From Pseudogemmobacter lacusdianii (lineage in GTDB: Bacteria > Pseudomonadota > Alphaproteobacteria > Rhodobacterales > Rhodobacteraceae), in the NCBI RefSeq assembly GCF_030848395.1, contig NZ_JAVDBT010000008.1:123199-187198 (forward strand): 64,000 nt of DNA, given 5' to 3'. The position numbers and the translations under genes were made by a program. Each line of letters begins with the position of its first letter. The first letter of the stretch is position 1. Positions 7,363-17,280 of this stretch are shown here, one piece after another. A model generated the notes under the pieces. That model had not been told where the DNA came from and did no database searches. It was given only the letters and a program-made list of their open reading frames with translations.

Positions 7363-10300
7363 ACGACAGCGCGGTCGGGATGGACCGTGCCGGGACAGGC
7401 TCCACGCCCTGACGACCCCAGACCATTTGGTCCACGGCCTGCCGGAGTGCGGCGTCCTTGATCTGAGCCAAGAACTCTTGGCGGCTGATCTGGTTGGCTT
7501 CCAGAATGTCGAGGAACAGGTTGTAGTCACCTGAGCCAAGCTCTTGCATCACCTGAACCCAAGTCTCTTGACCGACCTTTGCGTCCGAAGGGTGGAACCC
7601 ATAGGAGTCGTGGATCGGGTTAAAGCCCTTCAATTCCGGCAACCGCTTCATGGTCTCCCTGAGGGACCAAGCGTCATTCTGGTGAGTCATGAGGGCAGCA
7701 AGCCCACGACCAGCAAGTTTGAACTCGTCAGTCTGGACCCCAAGCGGCACCACCCTGCCTGTAGGCAATTTGGTCTCAGCCGCAATGAAGACCGGGTTCT
7801 GGTTGAACTCATACCGCAGCATCATCCCGTCCTTGGTAGGGACGTTGACACCCATCTCACCGCGACCTTTAGCAATCTCAGAGACCACCGAAGCGAACTT
7901 CAGATAGTTACGGATTGCCGGATAGCGGACATTCATGTCGCGGATCAGTTCGTCATTCATCCTGACGTAAAGGTCCATCTCATAGGCATAGGCCATAGCC
8001 TCACGCGCATCAGCGAAAGCCTTTCGACTCGACTGGAAACCAGCGTTGTCGCCCTTCGCCGTCTGAAGGACCCACTTACCGTTGACCTCAGCCACACGCT
8101 TACGGACTCGCTCGGTCTTCTTGACGTTCCCTTCAATGTCGTATTTTGGCACGACAAACATAGCGCCTTGTTCGGACTTGAGGTCCGCTACAGTTTGCTC
8201 AGGAATGTTAATCAGACCATCACCGTCGATACCGATGATGGGAGCGTCCCCAGCCAGCTTCGTGAAGACATCGCGGAAGGATTCCTCACGGGAGTTGAAC
8301 TCAGCCGCATAGAGATAGGTCCCGATGGCCTTTTTGAAGAGCTTTCTCAACTCAGTATCCGGCAAACCGACTGCTGCCAATTCGGGGATGCGTTCTGCAA
8401 TCGCTTTCGCAGGTTGCAGGTAGATGTCAGCACCTTGGATCGAGTCCGGGTCCCCCTCGAATCCCTCCCGAGGCAGTAGCCCGGTGGCTCGGAGGACACT
8501 GCTCTCAGCCATCGTCATGCCAGCAATCTGGTAGGCGTTGTTCGAGGCGTCGAGTTGGACAATGAAGTCAGTCGTGTAGTTCTCAGCCAGATCGGCTTGA
8601 ACGTCAGGGTCCTGAAGCAGTTGGGCGTTGGTTAGCTTCGCTTTACCCTTATGACGGGCGCGGGCGAAGTCGATCATTGCCTTAACCTCATGGGCAGCGT
8701 TCAGGACTTGGAAGAAACCTTCCCCGTTCTTTACCAGCTTCCCAACTTCAGTCTGATTACCGTTCCGGTCCTTCATTGTCAGTCGGCCAAAGGGGTCCTC
8801 TGCGAACTTGATCAGACCGTCAGCCACACCCGGTTGGAATAGAGCGTTACGCCGCTCAGCCGGGGACTTCTTATCGAAGCCCAGCAAGTTCCCGATACCG
8901 TGGAAGACGAACTTGAGACCATCAGCCCCACCCACAGGATGCTTCTCAGGGGTGCGGAGAATACCTTTCATAAGGTCCCCCGCCTGAGAATGGGCCAAAC
9001 CGTTCCGCGAGTAGATGCGCAGGTTTGCGCCCGCAATCCACTCCTGACGGATCAGATTGGAGGTTCGGCTATCCTTGTCACCCAGTTGGAACAGTAGCTG
9101 AGCCACAGTCCTCATGGTCGTATCGTCTGCCCGCCCGAACTTGTCCTTACCGATCAGGACAGAACCAATGGTCCCGACCTTCTTATCACCAGTCCCCTCA
9201 AGCCCTTCTTCGATCTGCCGAAGCATGTTCGAGTTTACTGCCATATGGGACGACCGGAGTCGGTTCAGGGTGTCCAGAATAGGCCGGAAGGAGTCATCAA
9301 TCCTCTCAGCGGGAATGTCCTTAATGGCCCTGAAGGCACCCTCGGTCAGATTACCGGGAGCATACATGGTATCCGGGTAATCCTGATTGACCATGTTCTC
9401 AGCCTGTCGGACGGCCTTCGCAACTTCGATATTCTCAATCAGTTGCGGGTCCTTGAAGTTGATCTGGACGACCTCAAGGCGCCTGCCCTCAGGGTCCTTC
9501 ACATAGGAGCCATCATACCGGAGACTGTTCGAGCCGCTTGGGCTGAAGCGTTCAAGACGACCCTCAGCTTCCATGTTAGACAACGCATCGTTGACGATAC
9601 GAGCCGCTTCCAACGGGGGCAGGCCAAAGCTCTTGGCGAATTGGTCCACCAGTTGGTTGACTGTCACCCGATCAGAGGCGAAGTCATAGAGCATCTTCTC
9701 TACCCGGCCCTCAGTCGTCGGAGGAAGGGCTGCGATGTATTCTGCCAGATTCTGAGATTCACCCTCAGCCAGTGCCAAGGCGTAATTGATTTGATCAATC
9801 CGATCCTGAACACGATCTTTCAGGCGTTTACGCGCCCGACTGCTGACAGGCTTTGCAACCTCCTTTGGACTGGGTTCAACGGAGACCGGAAGTTGAGGCT
9901 CGGTGGCCTCCACGACTTTAGTGACCTCAGTCTTAACCTCGACATCTTCTTTAGGAGCCGGGTTCTTGAGTTTTGCTAGAGCGCGGTCTTCCGTTGTCTG
10001 CGGAGGACTTTGGCCAACGTCAGGCTGTTGATTGTCATTCGCAGCGGACGGCTTGGCTCCTTTCTTCACACGCTTTGAGACAGCTTCGAGCGTCTTCTCG
10101 AACTTCTCTTCTTTCTCGACCTGCTCCTGATCAACCTGCCGTTCGATGGCATAGTCGTTCCCAATCGCTGCCAGAGGCGTAAACTTGTTCCGCCAGAACT
10201 CAACCATGACCGGGTTTTGGAAGATTTGAGGCAAGACCTCATTCATCATCCTGAACCGATCAGCACGGGTCATATTGGCCTGATCCAAGTCGGACCTAAG

Positions 10301-12484
10301 GGCATAGAGACCTTGGTATTGCTCAGAGGGGATGGTCCCTTCGGCCTTTTCAATCTCAGCCGTTAGGTTGGCTACGATCCTCTCGCCCTCACGGGCTTTG
10401 AACTTCCTGCGGTCTCCGATGGGTCGGTTGTCGGTCGCTTGGAACTTCTTGAGGACATCCTCAGGGTTCTTGGTTGGGTTGAAGTTGGGTCGATGGTCTG
10501 GGTTCACCCTCTGCCGGATCAACTCCTGAATGGCATAGGTTTCATCCTCCTTGGTCGAGAACGAACGGATGTCTTCTCGGAAACGCTGGGGAGCGTCAGC
10601 CGGGATCACACCCTCTTTAGCCAGCGCCTCCATTACCTGAAGGGTCGTATCAGGCCCAGCGCCCGTGGCCTGCTGCCAGCGGAGGTAGGGTTCCATATAC
10701 GGAACGCCTTCTGGGACCTTATCATCTGCAAAGATTTGCTCGGTCGCCTTGCTGTTCATCGAAAGACGCTGAGCGTTTACGTCAACCTGTGCCTGCTGTG
10801 CGGCCTGTTGCTGGACGGCTTGGGTCTGCTGAGCTTGAGCAACCGTAGGGGCAGCTTGTGCCATCTTGGCCTGCTTAGCAGCGGCTGCGGCCTGTTCTTT
10901 GGACTGATCCAAGGCAAACTTACGGGCGGCGGCTTCTGCCTTCTGCTGAGCCTTGAAATCCTGCAAGGAGTCGAAGGCGGTTTTACCTTCAATCTCGGTT
11001 GGCAGTCGTCCGGCCCTATCTACGGAGTCCACAAAACGCTTCACCCGAGAGCGGTTATTTGTCTTCCGGTCAATTGCCCGTGCGATGCGGTTGACCATCC
11101 AAGCACTACCAATTCCGCCCAACCCAGCACCCACCCCAGACAAACTTACCCCAGCCGTAAGGGCCGCATAGGCGCCGAGCTTCAGAGAGTTACGCTTGTC
11201 CGTGATGTCAAAGTTTCGGGTGAACTGGCTAAGACCACCCATGTCGCGGGTCCCGTTCAGGGTGAAATCCTGAATGGTGTTTGCCTGCTTCGCCAGAGAG
11301 GCTAGTCGCTTTACGTCTGGCTCATTTGGGAAGTATTGTTCCAGCTTGGATACGAAGGTCGTCGGTGTAGGGGAACCTTGGTGGCCCAGAGTCCGCATCA
11401 CAGCGTCAACTGCGGCCTTACCTTCCCGATTGCCCGTGGCAGCGGCTAGTGAGCGGAGGCTAGTGGCGATGGTGCTGGCTTCAGCCCTCACCTCACGAAG
11501 AGCGGCGTTTGCCGCGCCTTTAGCGGTCCCCTCGCCCACATCATCTACGTTCCCGAGGACATCCATATTCTGGTCCGAGGCTTGCCAGAGCCTATCTGCG
11601 GCCCTCACCTCGTCTTCAGAGAAATCACGGTTATCGTATCGGATTTTGTCAGAGACGGCACCTACGGCATTGCCTACGCCATCCTTGACGGCGGTTGCAC
11701 CAGCCACGGTGGCGTCGAACATACCAGCCGAGCCTGCACCAGCGATTGCCTCAGCACCTGCTTGACGGAGGTCAATGTCGAGACCCTTATCGGTCCCAGC
11801 GGTCTCACCCGTCTGTTGGATAATGGACTGACCACCCTCAGTGACGCCCTCAATCAGCATACGGCGTAGGATGCCCTCAGAGCCGGGAGCAAGAGCGTTC
11901 AACGCGCCCGATGCACCAGCCGTTGCGAAGGCATATGACCAATCTTCGGAGTTGGGCTTCTCGCGGCCATTATTCCGAGCGCGTTCAATGGCAGTCGGCC
12001 CGAGGATTTGCATACCCTCGAACAACGCTGGCCCAGCGAAAGCACCTACAGCAGCGCCCACACCAGCACCACCAATAGCGCCGGGGCCTGTGATAGCAGA
12101 GGAGGCACCACCTACAGCAGCGCCAACACCAGCACCTGCGGCCCGAGAGGCCAAAGACCCACCCCACTGACCCAACTGCTCAACGGCAGCGCGGGGCAAA
12201 TAAGATAGGTCATAGAAAGTGCCGCCCTCGTTATAGAGGCCCGTCATTGCACTTTCGTAATTCTCAGGCTGATCTGTAATCCCCCGCAGTGCGCCACCAG
12301 CGGACTCCATCCCAAGAGCTTCGAGAGTGATCCCGATATTCTCAAGAGGTTGATCCAGACCAGAGGACAAAGCACCGAGGAAGCTCGTATCTGCTTCAGG
12401 GGCTTCAGTGACGCTGGCTTGTCTCGCCTTCAACTTAGCTTGCGCTTCGGCCAAAGCCTGAGCTTTTTGTTCTTCCAGCGTCAC
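7361..12484 (-). CDS. Giant virion protein with a T7/N4-type single-subunit RNA polymerase domain
   Basis: A 1707-residue protein starting at GTG 12484 (AAGGAG upstream). The C-terminal part carries the T7-family polymerase motifs in order. The T7 Arg425 region appears as NLRIYSRNG (R1156), followed by the collinear block DLMKGIL..HPVG..FHGIGNLLGFDK..PAERR. Motif A is LDASNNAYQIAG (D1312, with Gln seven residues on, as T7 D537/Q544). Motif B is RKLFKKAIGTYLY (R1380, K1384, Y1392, matching T7 R627/K631/Y639). Motif C is HDSYG (H1625, D1626, as T7 H811/D812). About 81 residues follow, close to T7's 71. The first ~1000 residues are unrelated to T7 polymerase, with an Ala/Gly-rich, probably membrane-interacting stretch near 105-155 and a Gln/Ala-rich segment near 530-600. 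Its place in the ejection-protein gene block suggests it is packaged and injected, as in N4. Confidence 0.88.
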   Translation of the reverse strand: MTLEEQKAQALAEAQAKLKARQASVTEAPEADTSFLGALSSGLDQPLENIGITLEALGMESAGGALRGITDQPENYESAMTGLYNEGGTFYDLSYLPRAAVEQLGQWGGSLASRAAGAGVGAAVGGASSAITGPGAIGGAGVGAAVGAFAGPALFEGMQILGPTAIERARNNGREKPNSEDWSYAFATAGASGALNALAPGSEGILRRMLIEGVTEGGQSIIQQTGETAGTDKGLDIDLRQAGAEAIAGAGSAGMFDATVAGATAVKDGVGNAVGAVSDKIRYDNRDFSEDEVRAADRLWQASDQNMDVLGNVDDVGEGTAKGAANAALREVRAEASTIATSLRSLAAATGNREGKAAVDAVMRTLGHQGSPTPTTFVSKLEQYFPNEPDVKRLASLAKQANTIQDFTLNGTRDMGGLSQFTRNFDITDKRNSLKLGAYAALTAGVSLSGVGAGLGGIGSAWMVNRIARAIDRKTNNRSRVKRFVDSVDRAGRLPTEIEGKTAFDSLQDFKAQQKAEAAARKFALDQSKEQAAAAAKQAKMAQAAPTVAQAQQTQAVQQQAAQQAQVDVNAQRLSMNSKATEQIFADDKVPEGVPYMEPYLRWQQATGAGPDTTLQVMEALAKEGVIPADAPQRFREDIRSFSTKEDETYAIQELIRQRVNPDHRPNFNPTKNPEDVLKKFQATDNRPIGDRRKFKAREGERIVANLTAEIEKAEGTIPSEQYQGLYALRSDLDQANMTRADRFRMMNEVLPQIFQNPVMVEFWRNKFTPLAAIGNDYAIERQVDQEQVEKEEKFEKTLEAVSKRVKKGAKPSAANDNQQPDVGQSPPQTTEDRALAKLKNPAPKEDVEVKTEVTKVVEATEPQLPVSVEPSPKEVAKPVSSRARKRLKDRVQDRIDQINYALALAEGESQNLAEYIAALPPTTEGRVEKMLYDFASDRVTVNQLVDQFAKSFGLPPLEAARIVNDALSNMEAEGRLERFSPSGSNSLRYDGSYVKDPEGRRLEVVQINFKDPQLIENIEVAKAVRQAENMVNQDYPDTMYAPGNLTEGAFRAIKDIPAERIDDSFRPILDTLNRLRSSHMAVNSNMLRQIEEGLEGTGDKKVGTIGSVLIGKDKFGRADDTTMRTVAQLLFQLGDKDSRTSNLIRQEWIAGANLRIYSRNGLAHSQAGDLMKGILRTPEKHPVGGADGLKFVFHGIGNLLGFDKKSPAERRNALFQPGVADGLIKFAEDPFGRLTMKDRNGNQTEVGKLVKNGEGFFQVLNAAHEVKAMIDFARARHKGKAKLTNAQLLQDPDVQADLAENYTTDFIVQLDASNNAYQIAGMTMAESSVLRATGLLPREGFEGDPDSIQGADIYLQPAKAIAERIPELAAVGLPDTELRKLFKKAIGTYLYAAEFNSREESFRDVFTKLAGDAPIIGIDGDGLINIPEQTVADLKSEQGAMFVVPKYDIEGNVKKTERVRKRVAEVNGKWVLQTAKGDNAGFQSSRKAFADAREAMAYAYEMDLYVRMNDELIRDMNVRYPAIRNYLKFASVVSEIAKGRGEMGVNVPTKDGMMLRYEFNQNPVFIAAETKLPTGRVVPLGVQTDEFKLAGRGLAALMTHQNDAWSLRETMKRLPELKGFNPIHDSYGFHPSDAKVGQETWVQVMQELGSGDYNLFLDILEANQISRQEFLAQIKDAALRQAVDQMVWGRQGVEPVPARSIPTALS

Positions 12485-12508
12485 TTAAAGTCTCCTTAAT
12501 TCATTGGG

Positions 12509-14194
12509 TCATTCCCAGAGTTTGCGCTGTTCAGGGGTCATCACCTCCCATAGTGCAGGGTCCACACCTTCAGGCACTTCCGACGAGAGAGCGCCCTTGT
12601 CGGTCTTACCCTTGGTGATCGACGTGAAATCCGCGTTTGGGGTATGACGGGGGATGTCGATGAAACCTGCACCGGGGATATTCCGATACATGTCATACTG
12701 GTCGTGCATCTGTCCGTAACGGCGGGCCATGCCCTCATACCGTGTGGTCAGCAACTCAGTGGCAACTTGCGGATTAGAGAAGATACCTTGAGCGTCACCA
12801 CCTAGAGCGGACAGAACGCGGAGGGCATCTGCTTCGGTCATAACACCGGGGCCAACGACCTCAGTCCTTGCTTGTCCGATCAGCCCTTGGATGTCCCCTT
12901 GAGCGGCACGGCGAAGGATTTCTTCCTCAGATAGACCAACAGTTCCTGAGAGGGTCTTCAGGTTGATCTTCAGGTCTTCAACGAAGCCGTCCACACCGTA
13001 GTCCATCGACTGGATCGTCGGGAGGATACGCTCAATGGTCCTCATACCCGTCTGAAGCTCTTGGACCTCAGCCTGAGCTTTAGCGACCATGTTTCCAGTC
13101 ACAAGTTTATCACCAGCGGCGGTTGAGTTGTTCAATGGGACAACACCCGGCATAGCCTTGAAGGAGCCGTCAGCTTGGACTTGACCATACATCCCCGTAT
13201 TAGGGTCAAAGGCCACGCCACCGATGATTTCACCTGTGGTCGGGTCCATTGCGGAGCCTACACGTTGATAGCCCCCTCCCCCGGCTTTCCGCGCCTCTGC
13301 GGCTGCTCCCAAGCGCCGTTCCTGCATCAGCCAATCGAAGCCACGGTCTTCTTCCCGGCGTTCGCCCTCACGCTCTTCTCCGCGAAGACCCATGAGGTTG
13401 TTGGCCGCGCCTGCGAAGCCATCGTTCCAGTTGGTCCCTGAGAGCAGTCCTGCTCCAATCGCCAAGAGGCGGTCTTGTCGCTGCTCCTTGGTCATGTCCG
13501 GCATGAGCCAAGCCAAGAAGCCTTTTTCCTTCTCGGTCATATCGTCTTCGTTGAGTGCGCCTCGGGTAGAAGCATGGACAGGACCAGAGCCACCACCAAA
13601 GTCGCCAAAGCCCGGTGGCATGGAAGGCTCGGTGAAGGCTCCAAAGCCCAGTGCATCACTCTCAGCCTTCCGTATCCCCCACTCGGCCCGTTGGGCTACG
13701 ATTTCAGGAGGGAGTGGACTACCGTCGAGGGTCTGGACATCGAACAGATCATCATAGACACCCATTCCCGGCCCCTCACCCCCACCTTTTGAGGACTTGG
13801 TGATGCTTCCACCGCCAGTAATACTAGCGATGTAGTTCCGCGTTTCTTCGGGAAGACTGTTAGGGTCTCCGCTCCATTTGTCGGCGTTTCCAGCACCCCA
13901 GTTGTAAGCAGCCAAGGCTCGGGGAACATCACCGTTGTAGCGGTTAAGCATGGTCGAGAGATATTCCGCGCCGAACCGTAACTGGTCCGTAGGGTCTTCG
14001 ACATTTGTTAGGGGAGTAATCCCAAAGCCGGGGTCGCGGGCGGTATCTGGCATAACCTGAGTCAGACCATAGGCACCCTTAGGGCTGGTCACGTTAGGTC
14101 GCCAACCGCTTTCTTGAGTGATCAGAGCAGCGAAGAGGTTCGGGTCAATGCCATACTTCTGCGCCATCTGGGCGGCAGTTTGACGGTAATCCAT
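12509..14194 (-). CDS. Virion lytic transglycosylase (SLT domain) with long C-terminal extension
   Basis: A 561-residue protein. Residues 1-120 form an SLT-type domain: YGIDPNLFAALITQESGW contains the catalytic Glu (E28), followed by GAYGLTQVMPDTA and ALAAYNWGAG. The rest is helical, with Gly/Met-rich stretches and no recognised domain. In podoviruses such a protein is packaged inside the head and opens the peptidoglycan during DNA entry (compare T7 gp16). It lies immediately upstream of the giant polymerase gene (24-base gap), which supports shared ejection. It is not a typical endolysin, since there is no lysis cassette beside it. Confidence 0.85.
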   Translation of the reverse strand: MDYRQTAAQMAQKYGIDPNLFAALITQESGWRPNVTSPKGAYGLTQVMPDTARDPGFGITPLTNVEDPTDQLRFGAEYLSTMLNRYNGDVPRALAAYNWGAGNADKWSGDPNSLPEETRNYIASITGGGSITKSSKGGGEGPGMGVYDDLFDVQTLDGSPLPPEIVAQRAEWGIRKAESDALGFGAFTEPSMPPGFGDFGGGSGPVHASTRGALNEDDMTEKEKGFLAWLMPDMTKEQRQDRLLAIGAGLLSGTNWNDGFAGAANNLMGLRGEEREGERREEDRGFDWLMQERRLGAAAEARKAGGGGYQRVGSAMDPTTGEIIGGVAFDPNTGMYGQVQADGSFKAMPGVVPLNNSTAAGDKLVTGNMVAKAQAEVQELQTGMRTIERILPTIQSMDYGVDGFVEDLKINLKTLSGTVGLSEEEILRRAAQGDIQGLIGQARTEVVGPGVMTEADALRVLSALGGDAQGIFSNPQVATELLTTRYEGMARRYGQMHDQYDMYRNIPGAGFIDIPRHTPNADFTSITKGKTDKGALSSEVPEGVDPALWEVMTPEQRKLWE

Positions 14195-14206
14195 GAGTGG
14201 TTTTCC

Positions 14207-15160
14207 TTAACCGAAGGGAGACCAACCCAAGCCACCGAGCGTTGCGGCACCGCCGAGAAGGGTCTGGAAGGGGCTGGCTTGCTGGTAAGTCTTGGTCTGA
14301 TAGCCGTTAGAGCCGTAGTTCCCACCAATCGCCGCCATATATTGGCTGATCATATCCATATCGAGGCCCGCTGCTTGGAGCTTACCTTGGATTTCCGCTT
14401 GATCCTGACCTTGGATAATCCCTGCTGCATTAAGCGCATCAGAGAGACCCTGAGCGCCCATTGAGACACCACCACTTGCGAGATTGTAACCAGTGAGGGC
14501 TGAATTACCCAGTTCAGAGTTGATACCAGCCATTCGGTCGAAGGTGTTCTGCTCAATCCCCATAGCCCGGTCGAGTCCAGCCTGATAAGCGTCACCGCGC
14601 ATGTTTGCAGAAATGCTGGCCGAGCGATCCATAGCGTCATCCAAGGCCAGTGCCTCAAGTGCGCCTGTGCGGGTCGAGTTCATGTTACCAGTGCCAACAG
14701 CACCGGAGTTGATCCCGGCAACCTCACGCTGGAAGCCTTTGTTCACGTCACCGATGGCGGCGTCGATCTGAGCTTGGAGGTTAGGGTCATTCCCGAAGGC
14801 GGCGGCGTTATCTAGGATACTTTGGGTGGGGTTTGCGCCCGCTTTCCCGTAAAGGTTCTGAAGATTGCCGAGATACTGGCTCATACCTCCGAGAGCTTGT
14901 GTCCCGGCACCGATGGCCGCACTTGATACCGAGCCTGCTGTCCCGGTCCCGTGGTTTTGGATTTGGGAAATCAGCGCGAGTTGGTCAGGGGTCAGGTTGG
15001 CAGTGAGGTCCCCGAGGTCCCCCAATTGCTGTAGTCCACTTGAGAGAGCGCCCGAAGCCGCGTCAAAACCTTCGATAAGGTATTCTTGCTGCGGTTTCCA
15101 AGGATTAGACTCGAATGGCTCCTTGACTGTTTTGGTTTTGCTAGAGAAGAGGCTACCCAT
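14207..15160 (-). CDS. Internal virion / ejection protein, Ala-Gly-rich
   Basis: A 317-residue protein with a short polar N-terminus (SKTKTVKEPFESNPWKPQQ), then a long helical region rich in Ala, Gly, Gln and Asn. Such composition is common in podovirus internal core proteins. It lies between a gp13-like gene and the transglycosylase, the place of T7 gp14/gp15-type proteins. Its start overlaps the end of the upstream gene. No enzymatic motif is visible, and the role is inferred from composition and order. Confidence 0.65.
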   Translation of the reverse strand: MGSLFSSKTKTVKEPFESNPWKPQQEYLIEGFDAASGALSSGLQQLGDLGDLTANLTPDQLALISQIQNHGTGTAGSVSSAAIGAGTQALGGMSQYLGNLQNLYGKAGANPTQSILDNAAAFGNDPNLQAQIDAAIGDVNKGFQREVAGINSGAVGTGNMNSTRTGALEALALDDAMDRSASISANMRGDAYQAGLDRAMGIEQNTFDRMAGINSELGNSALTGYNLASGGVSMGAQGLSDALNAAGIIQGQDQAEIQGKLQAAGLDMDMISQYMAAIGGNYGSNGYQTKTYQQASPFQTLLGGAATLGGLGWSPFG

Positions 15161-15479
15161 AGCGTTTTCCTTTGGATAGGTCCAAGGGAGGGTAGAGGTA
15201 AAACTCAGCCCATTCCCCGGAAGGCATGAGCCTTTTGTGGTGAAATACTCCCCCAGTCATCTTGATGAACTTGAGTAGCTTGGTGTCGTGAAAGGGGGCG
15301 TGAAAGGCGTAGACAGGACTTCTCGACCGGAGAGAGATTTGCGCGAGTGCGTCCCGAAAGCGTTTCAACACCCCCTTAGTCCACGGCACATGGACATCCG
15401 CATGTAGGATCAATCCGAACCACACAAATTCACCAGTGATTGAGAACTCAGAGTTCTGAACCAAAGGTGTAACTATCAT
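15153..15479 (-). CDS. T7 gp13-like internal protein (GNAT-like fold)
   Basis: A 108-residue protein resembling T7 internal protein gp13. The conserved part is the C-terminal strand-helix-strand: KLLKFIKMTGGVFHHKR compares with the T7 FLKTIGAVFHEEY segment. An apparent aromatic cluster (FVWFGLILHADVHVPW) lies before it. These proteins have an acyltransferase-like fold but usually lack activity and act in virion assembly. Start and stop overlap neighbouring genes (ATGA with the upstream gene), so translation is coupled. Confidence 0.65.
   Translation of the reverse strand: MIVTPLVQNSEFSITGEFVWFGLILHADVHVPWTKGVLKRFRDALAQISLRSRSPVYAFHAPFHDTKLLKFIKMTGGVFHHKRLMPSGEWAEFYLYPPLDLSKGKRYG
15172..15185. 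repeat. TTGGA/TCCAA intergenic hairpin, copy 4
   Basis: Arms with a 4-base loop, at the 3' end of the gp13-like gene. In the minus orientation TCCAA is followed at once by the AAAGGAAAA ribosome-binding site of the next gene. Confidence 0.7.
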
Positions 15480-15649
15480 GGGGTTGATGCTGCGTGTGTC
15501 TGTAGCTCCTTGATGGCTTCAACCGCTTTGGACAGCACTTGACTAATCCTGCGTAGCTCTAACTCAAGGTGGCGGCGATCCGTCCCCTCCATTTTGGGAC
15601 TTGGGGACGGAACATAATTTTCAGGGATGTGGACGGGAGTGAATGGCAT
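15476..15649 (-). CDS. Small coupled phage protein, 57 residues
   Basis: A short gene fitted exactly between its neighbours. Its ATG overlaps the stop of the tail gene (TAATG) and its stop overlaps the start of the gp13-like gene (ATGA). The product begins MPFTPVHIPENYVPSPS and ends in an amphipathic helix (LELELRRISQVLSKAVEAI). There is no membrane segment, so it is unlikely to be a holin. The function is unknown. The two perfect overlaps are the main reason to accept it. Confidence 0.7.
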   Translation of the reverse strand: MPFTPVHIPENYVPSPSPKMEGTDRRHLELELRRISQVLSKAVEAIKELQTHAASTP

Positions 15650-17271
15650 TATCTCCCCGCAATCTTCTGAATGTCGGCGTCAAAGCCATTGATTTCCCCA
15701 AACGACCCAGCCGGAAACTCGAACCTCACTGAGAAGTATCGGTCGTTAATCCTTGAGTCGTATTTTGAGTCTACATACCCGGTGATTGTCTTCATCCGGC
15801 CCCAGTCAGTAATTCCAGCCGGGACGTTTGTCTTCCCGACCGAAACCCGAAGTGAGTATTCCTCGTCGCCAAGAGAATATTGGATGACCAACCGCCTCAG
15901 CAGCTTCCTACCCAATAGGTCTGGCGCAATCTCGTCTAGGTCGCAGAAAATCCGTTCGCAGTAAGCATCCCAAAGGACCTCAGGGACAACCTCTGTCGAA
16001 TGGAGACCACCAGACCCAGAGTCTAGGAAATATGGCTGCGGACTTACCGGAGCGTCCCCACTACGGCCCCTAGAGCAGAGAACCAATCCCTCAGGTGCTA
16101 CCCCAGAGACCGAGGACCATGCACTAACGGTGCTGCCCCAGCTACCTTCGATGGCTTCCCAATCAAGGATTTCGGAGAGGGATACCTCAGTCCATCCTAC
16201 GAGACCGGGTAGGTCCACAAAGGTCCATGTGAGGTCCTTGTAATTGTAGACCGCGGCCTTGTTGCAGGACTGACAGTCAACAGCCGACCATTTGTTGTCA
16301 TCCCCCTTACTGGGATAGCAGAAGGCAATCTCGTTATTCACCCGGTCATGGTAGACGAAGCATTTATAGGCAAGCTCTTGATCAATGTCCGAGAAGATGC
16401 GTTTGGCCACCTTTTTCGTCACAATCGACTGCTTACTGACTCCATCGTGCATATAGATGTCAGTCCGCCCGAAGACGTAATGGACGTTATCCACATATAC
16501 GGCGCAGTTCTGCGCGATGGCCCCTTGGTCCTCGAAGAGCTTCTGAACTTGGAAGACAAAGGGAGCGCCTATGAAGTCCATACGGAAGGTCTGGTTATTA
16601 CCGTAGAGGATGAAGGTATCGCCCAGCGCGAGACCATCTACTAGATGGCCCCTAAGGTCGTTCAGGACGGTCTCACCAGCGAGGGAGCTTGGATCAAGCA
16701 CATCCCAATCATCAGGAGGGAGGCCATACTGGGCAGCATCGGACCACTTAATCATCCCGTGATAGTCGATACCTCCTTTGGATACGTTCAACGCAACTAG
16801 GAAGTCTTTATACGACCTGAGGGCCTGACAACGATCTGACGGGTCCCATCCTGTTAGCTTCTTGAACGCACCTTCACCGGGGTCTTTCCGGTAGTAAGGA
16901 ACATCAGCAACTCGGTTGATATAGGTTAGGCCCCCTAGGGTAGTGGTGGTCATCTGAACATCAGTGACGCCGGAGGCGCCTACTGGTGTCACATCCATAG
17001 ACGCACCGTTGGTGATCTGAGAAATCGTCCCATCGGTGAATACAGTGACCAGATAGCCCTCATGGTTGGCCCCTCCCTTAAGAACCCCGACCGGAGTTTT
17101 CGCGTAAGTATTGGCCGAGGAAACTTTTTTGAATACGGAGTAGCGGCTTACGGTCTTGTTGGAGAACCGGATGTTTCGGGCATCAGTCCAAGCATGGATT
17201 GGGAGGTCCTGAGGGCTTTGATCGGTGATGACACCAATTTCGCCCACCCCTCGGATCGGAAAGACGGGCAT
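15649..17271 (-). CDS. Tail nozzle / tail tubular protein B-like
   Basis: A 540-residue, beta-rich protein with repeated short segments around residues 60-330, each carrying aromatic and Gly turns (VLKGGANHEGYLVTVF, FILYGNNQTFRMDF, VHYVFGRTDIYMHDG). This pattern suggests a propeller-like fold as in podovirus tail nozzle (tail tubular B) and P22 gp10-type proteins. Its position between fibre and internal proteins agrees. No single motif is diagnostic. AAGGA precedes the ATG at 17271. Confidence 0.65.
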   Translation of the reverse strand: MPVFPIRGVGEIGVITDQSPQDLPIHAWTDARNIRFSNKTVSRYSVFKKVSSANTYAKTPVGVLKGGANHEGYLVTVFTDGTISQITNGASMDVTPVGASGVTDVQMTTTTLGGLTYINRVADVPYYRKDPGEGAFKKLTGWDPSDRCQALRSYKDFLVALNVSKGGIDYHGMIKWSDAAQYGLPPDDWDVLDPSSLAGETVLNDLRGHLVDGLALGDTFILYGNNQTFRMDFIGAPFVFQVQKLFEDQGAIAQNCAVYVDNVHYVFGRTDIYMHDGVSKQSIVTKKVAKRIFSDIDQELAYKCFVYHDRVNNEIAFCYPSKGDDNKWSAVDCQSCNKAAVYNYKDLTWTFVDLPGLVGWTEVSLSEILDWEAIEGSWGSTVSAWSSVSGVAPEGLVLCSRGRSGDAPVSPQPYFLDSGSGGLHSTEVVPEVLWDAYCERIFCDLDEIAPDLLGRKLLRRLVIQYSLGDEEYSLRVSVGKTNVPAGITDWGRMKTITGYVDSKYDSRINDRYFSVRFEFPAGSFGEINGFDADIQKIAGR

Positions 17272-17280
17272 AGGTGATCC

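Noticed and set aside
12509..14194. Endolysin for host lysis
   Set aside because: The SLT domain is at the N-terminus of a long virion-type protein inside the ejection gene block, with no holin or spanin nearby.
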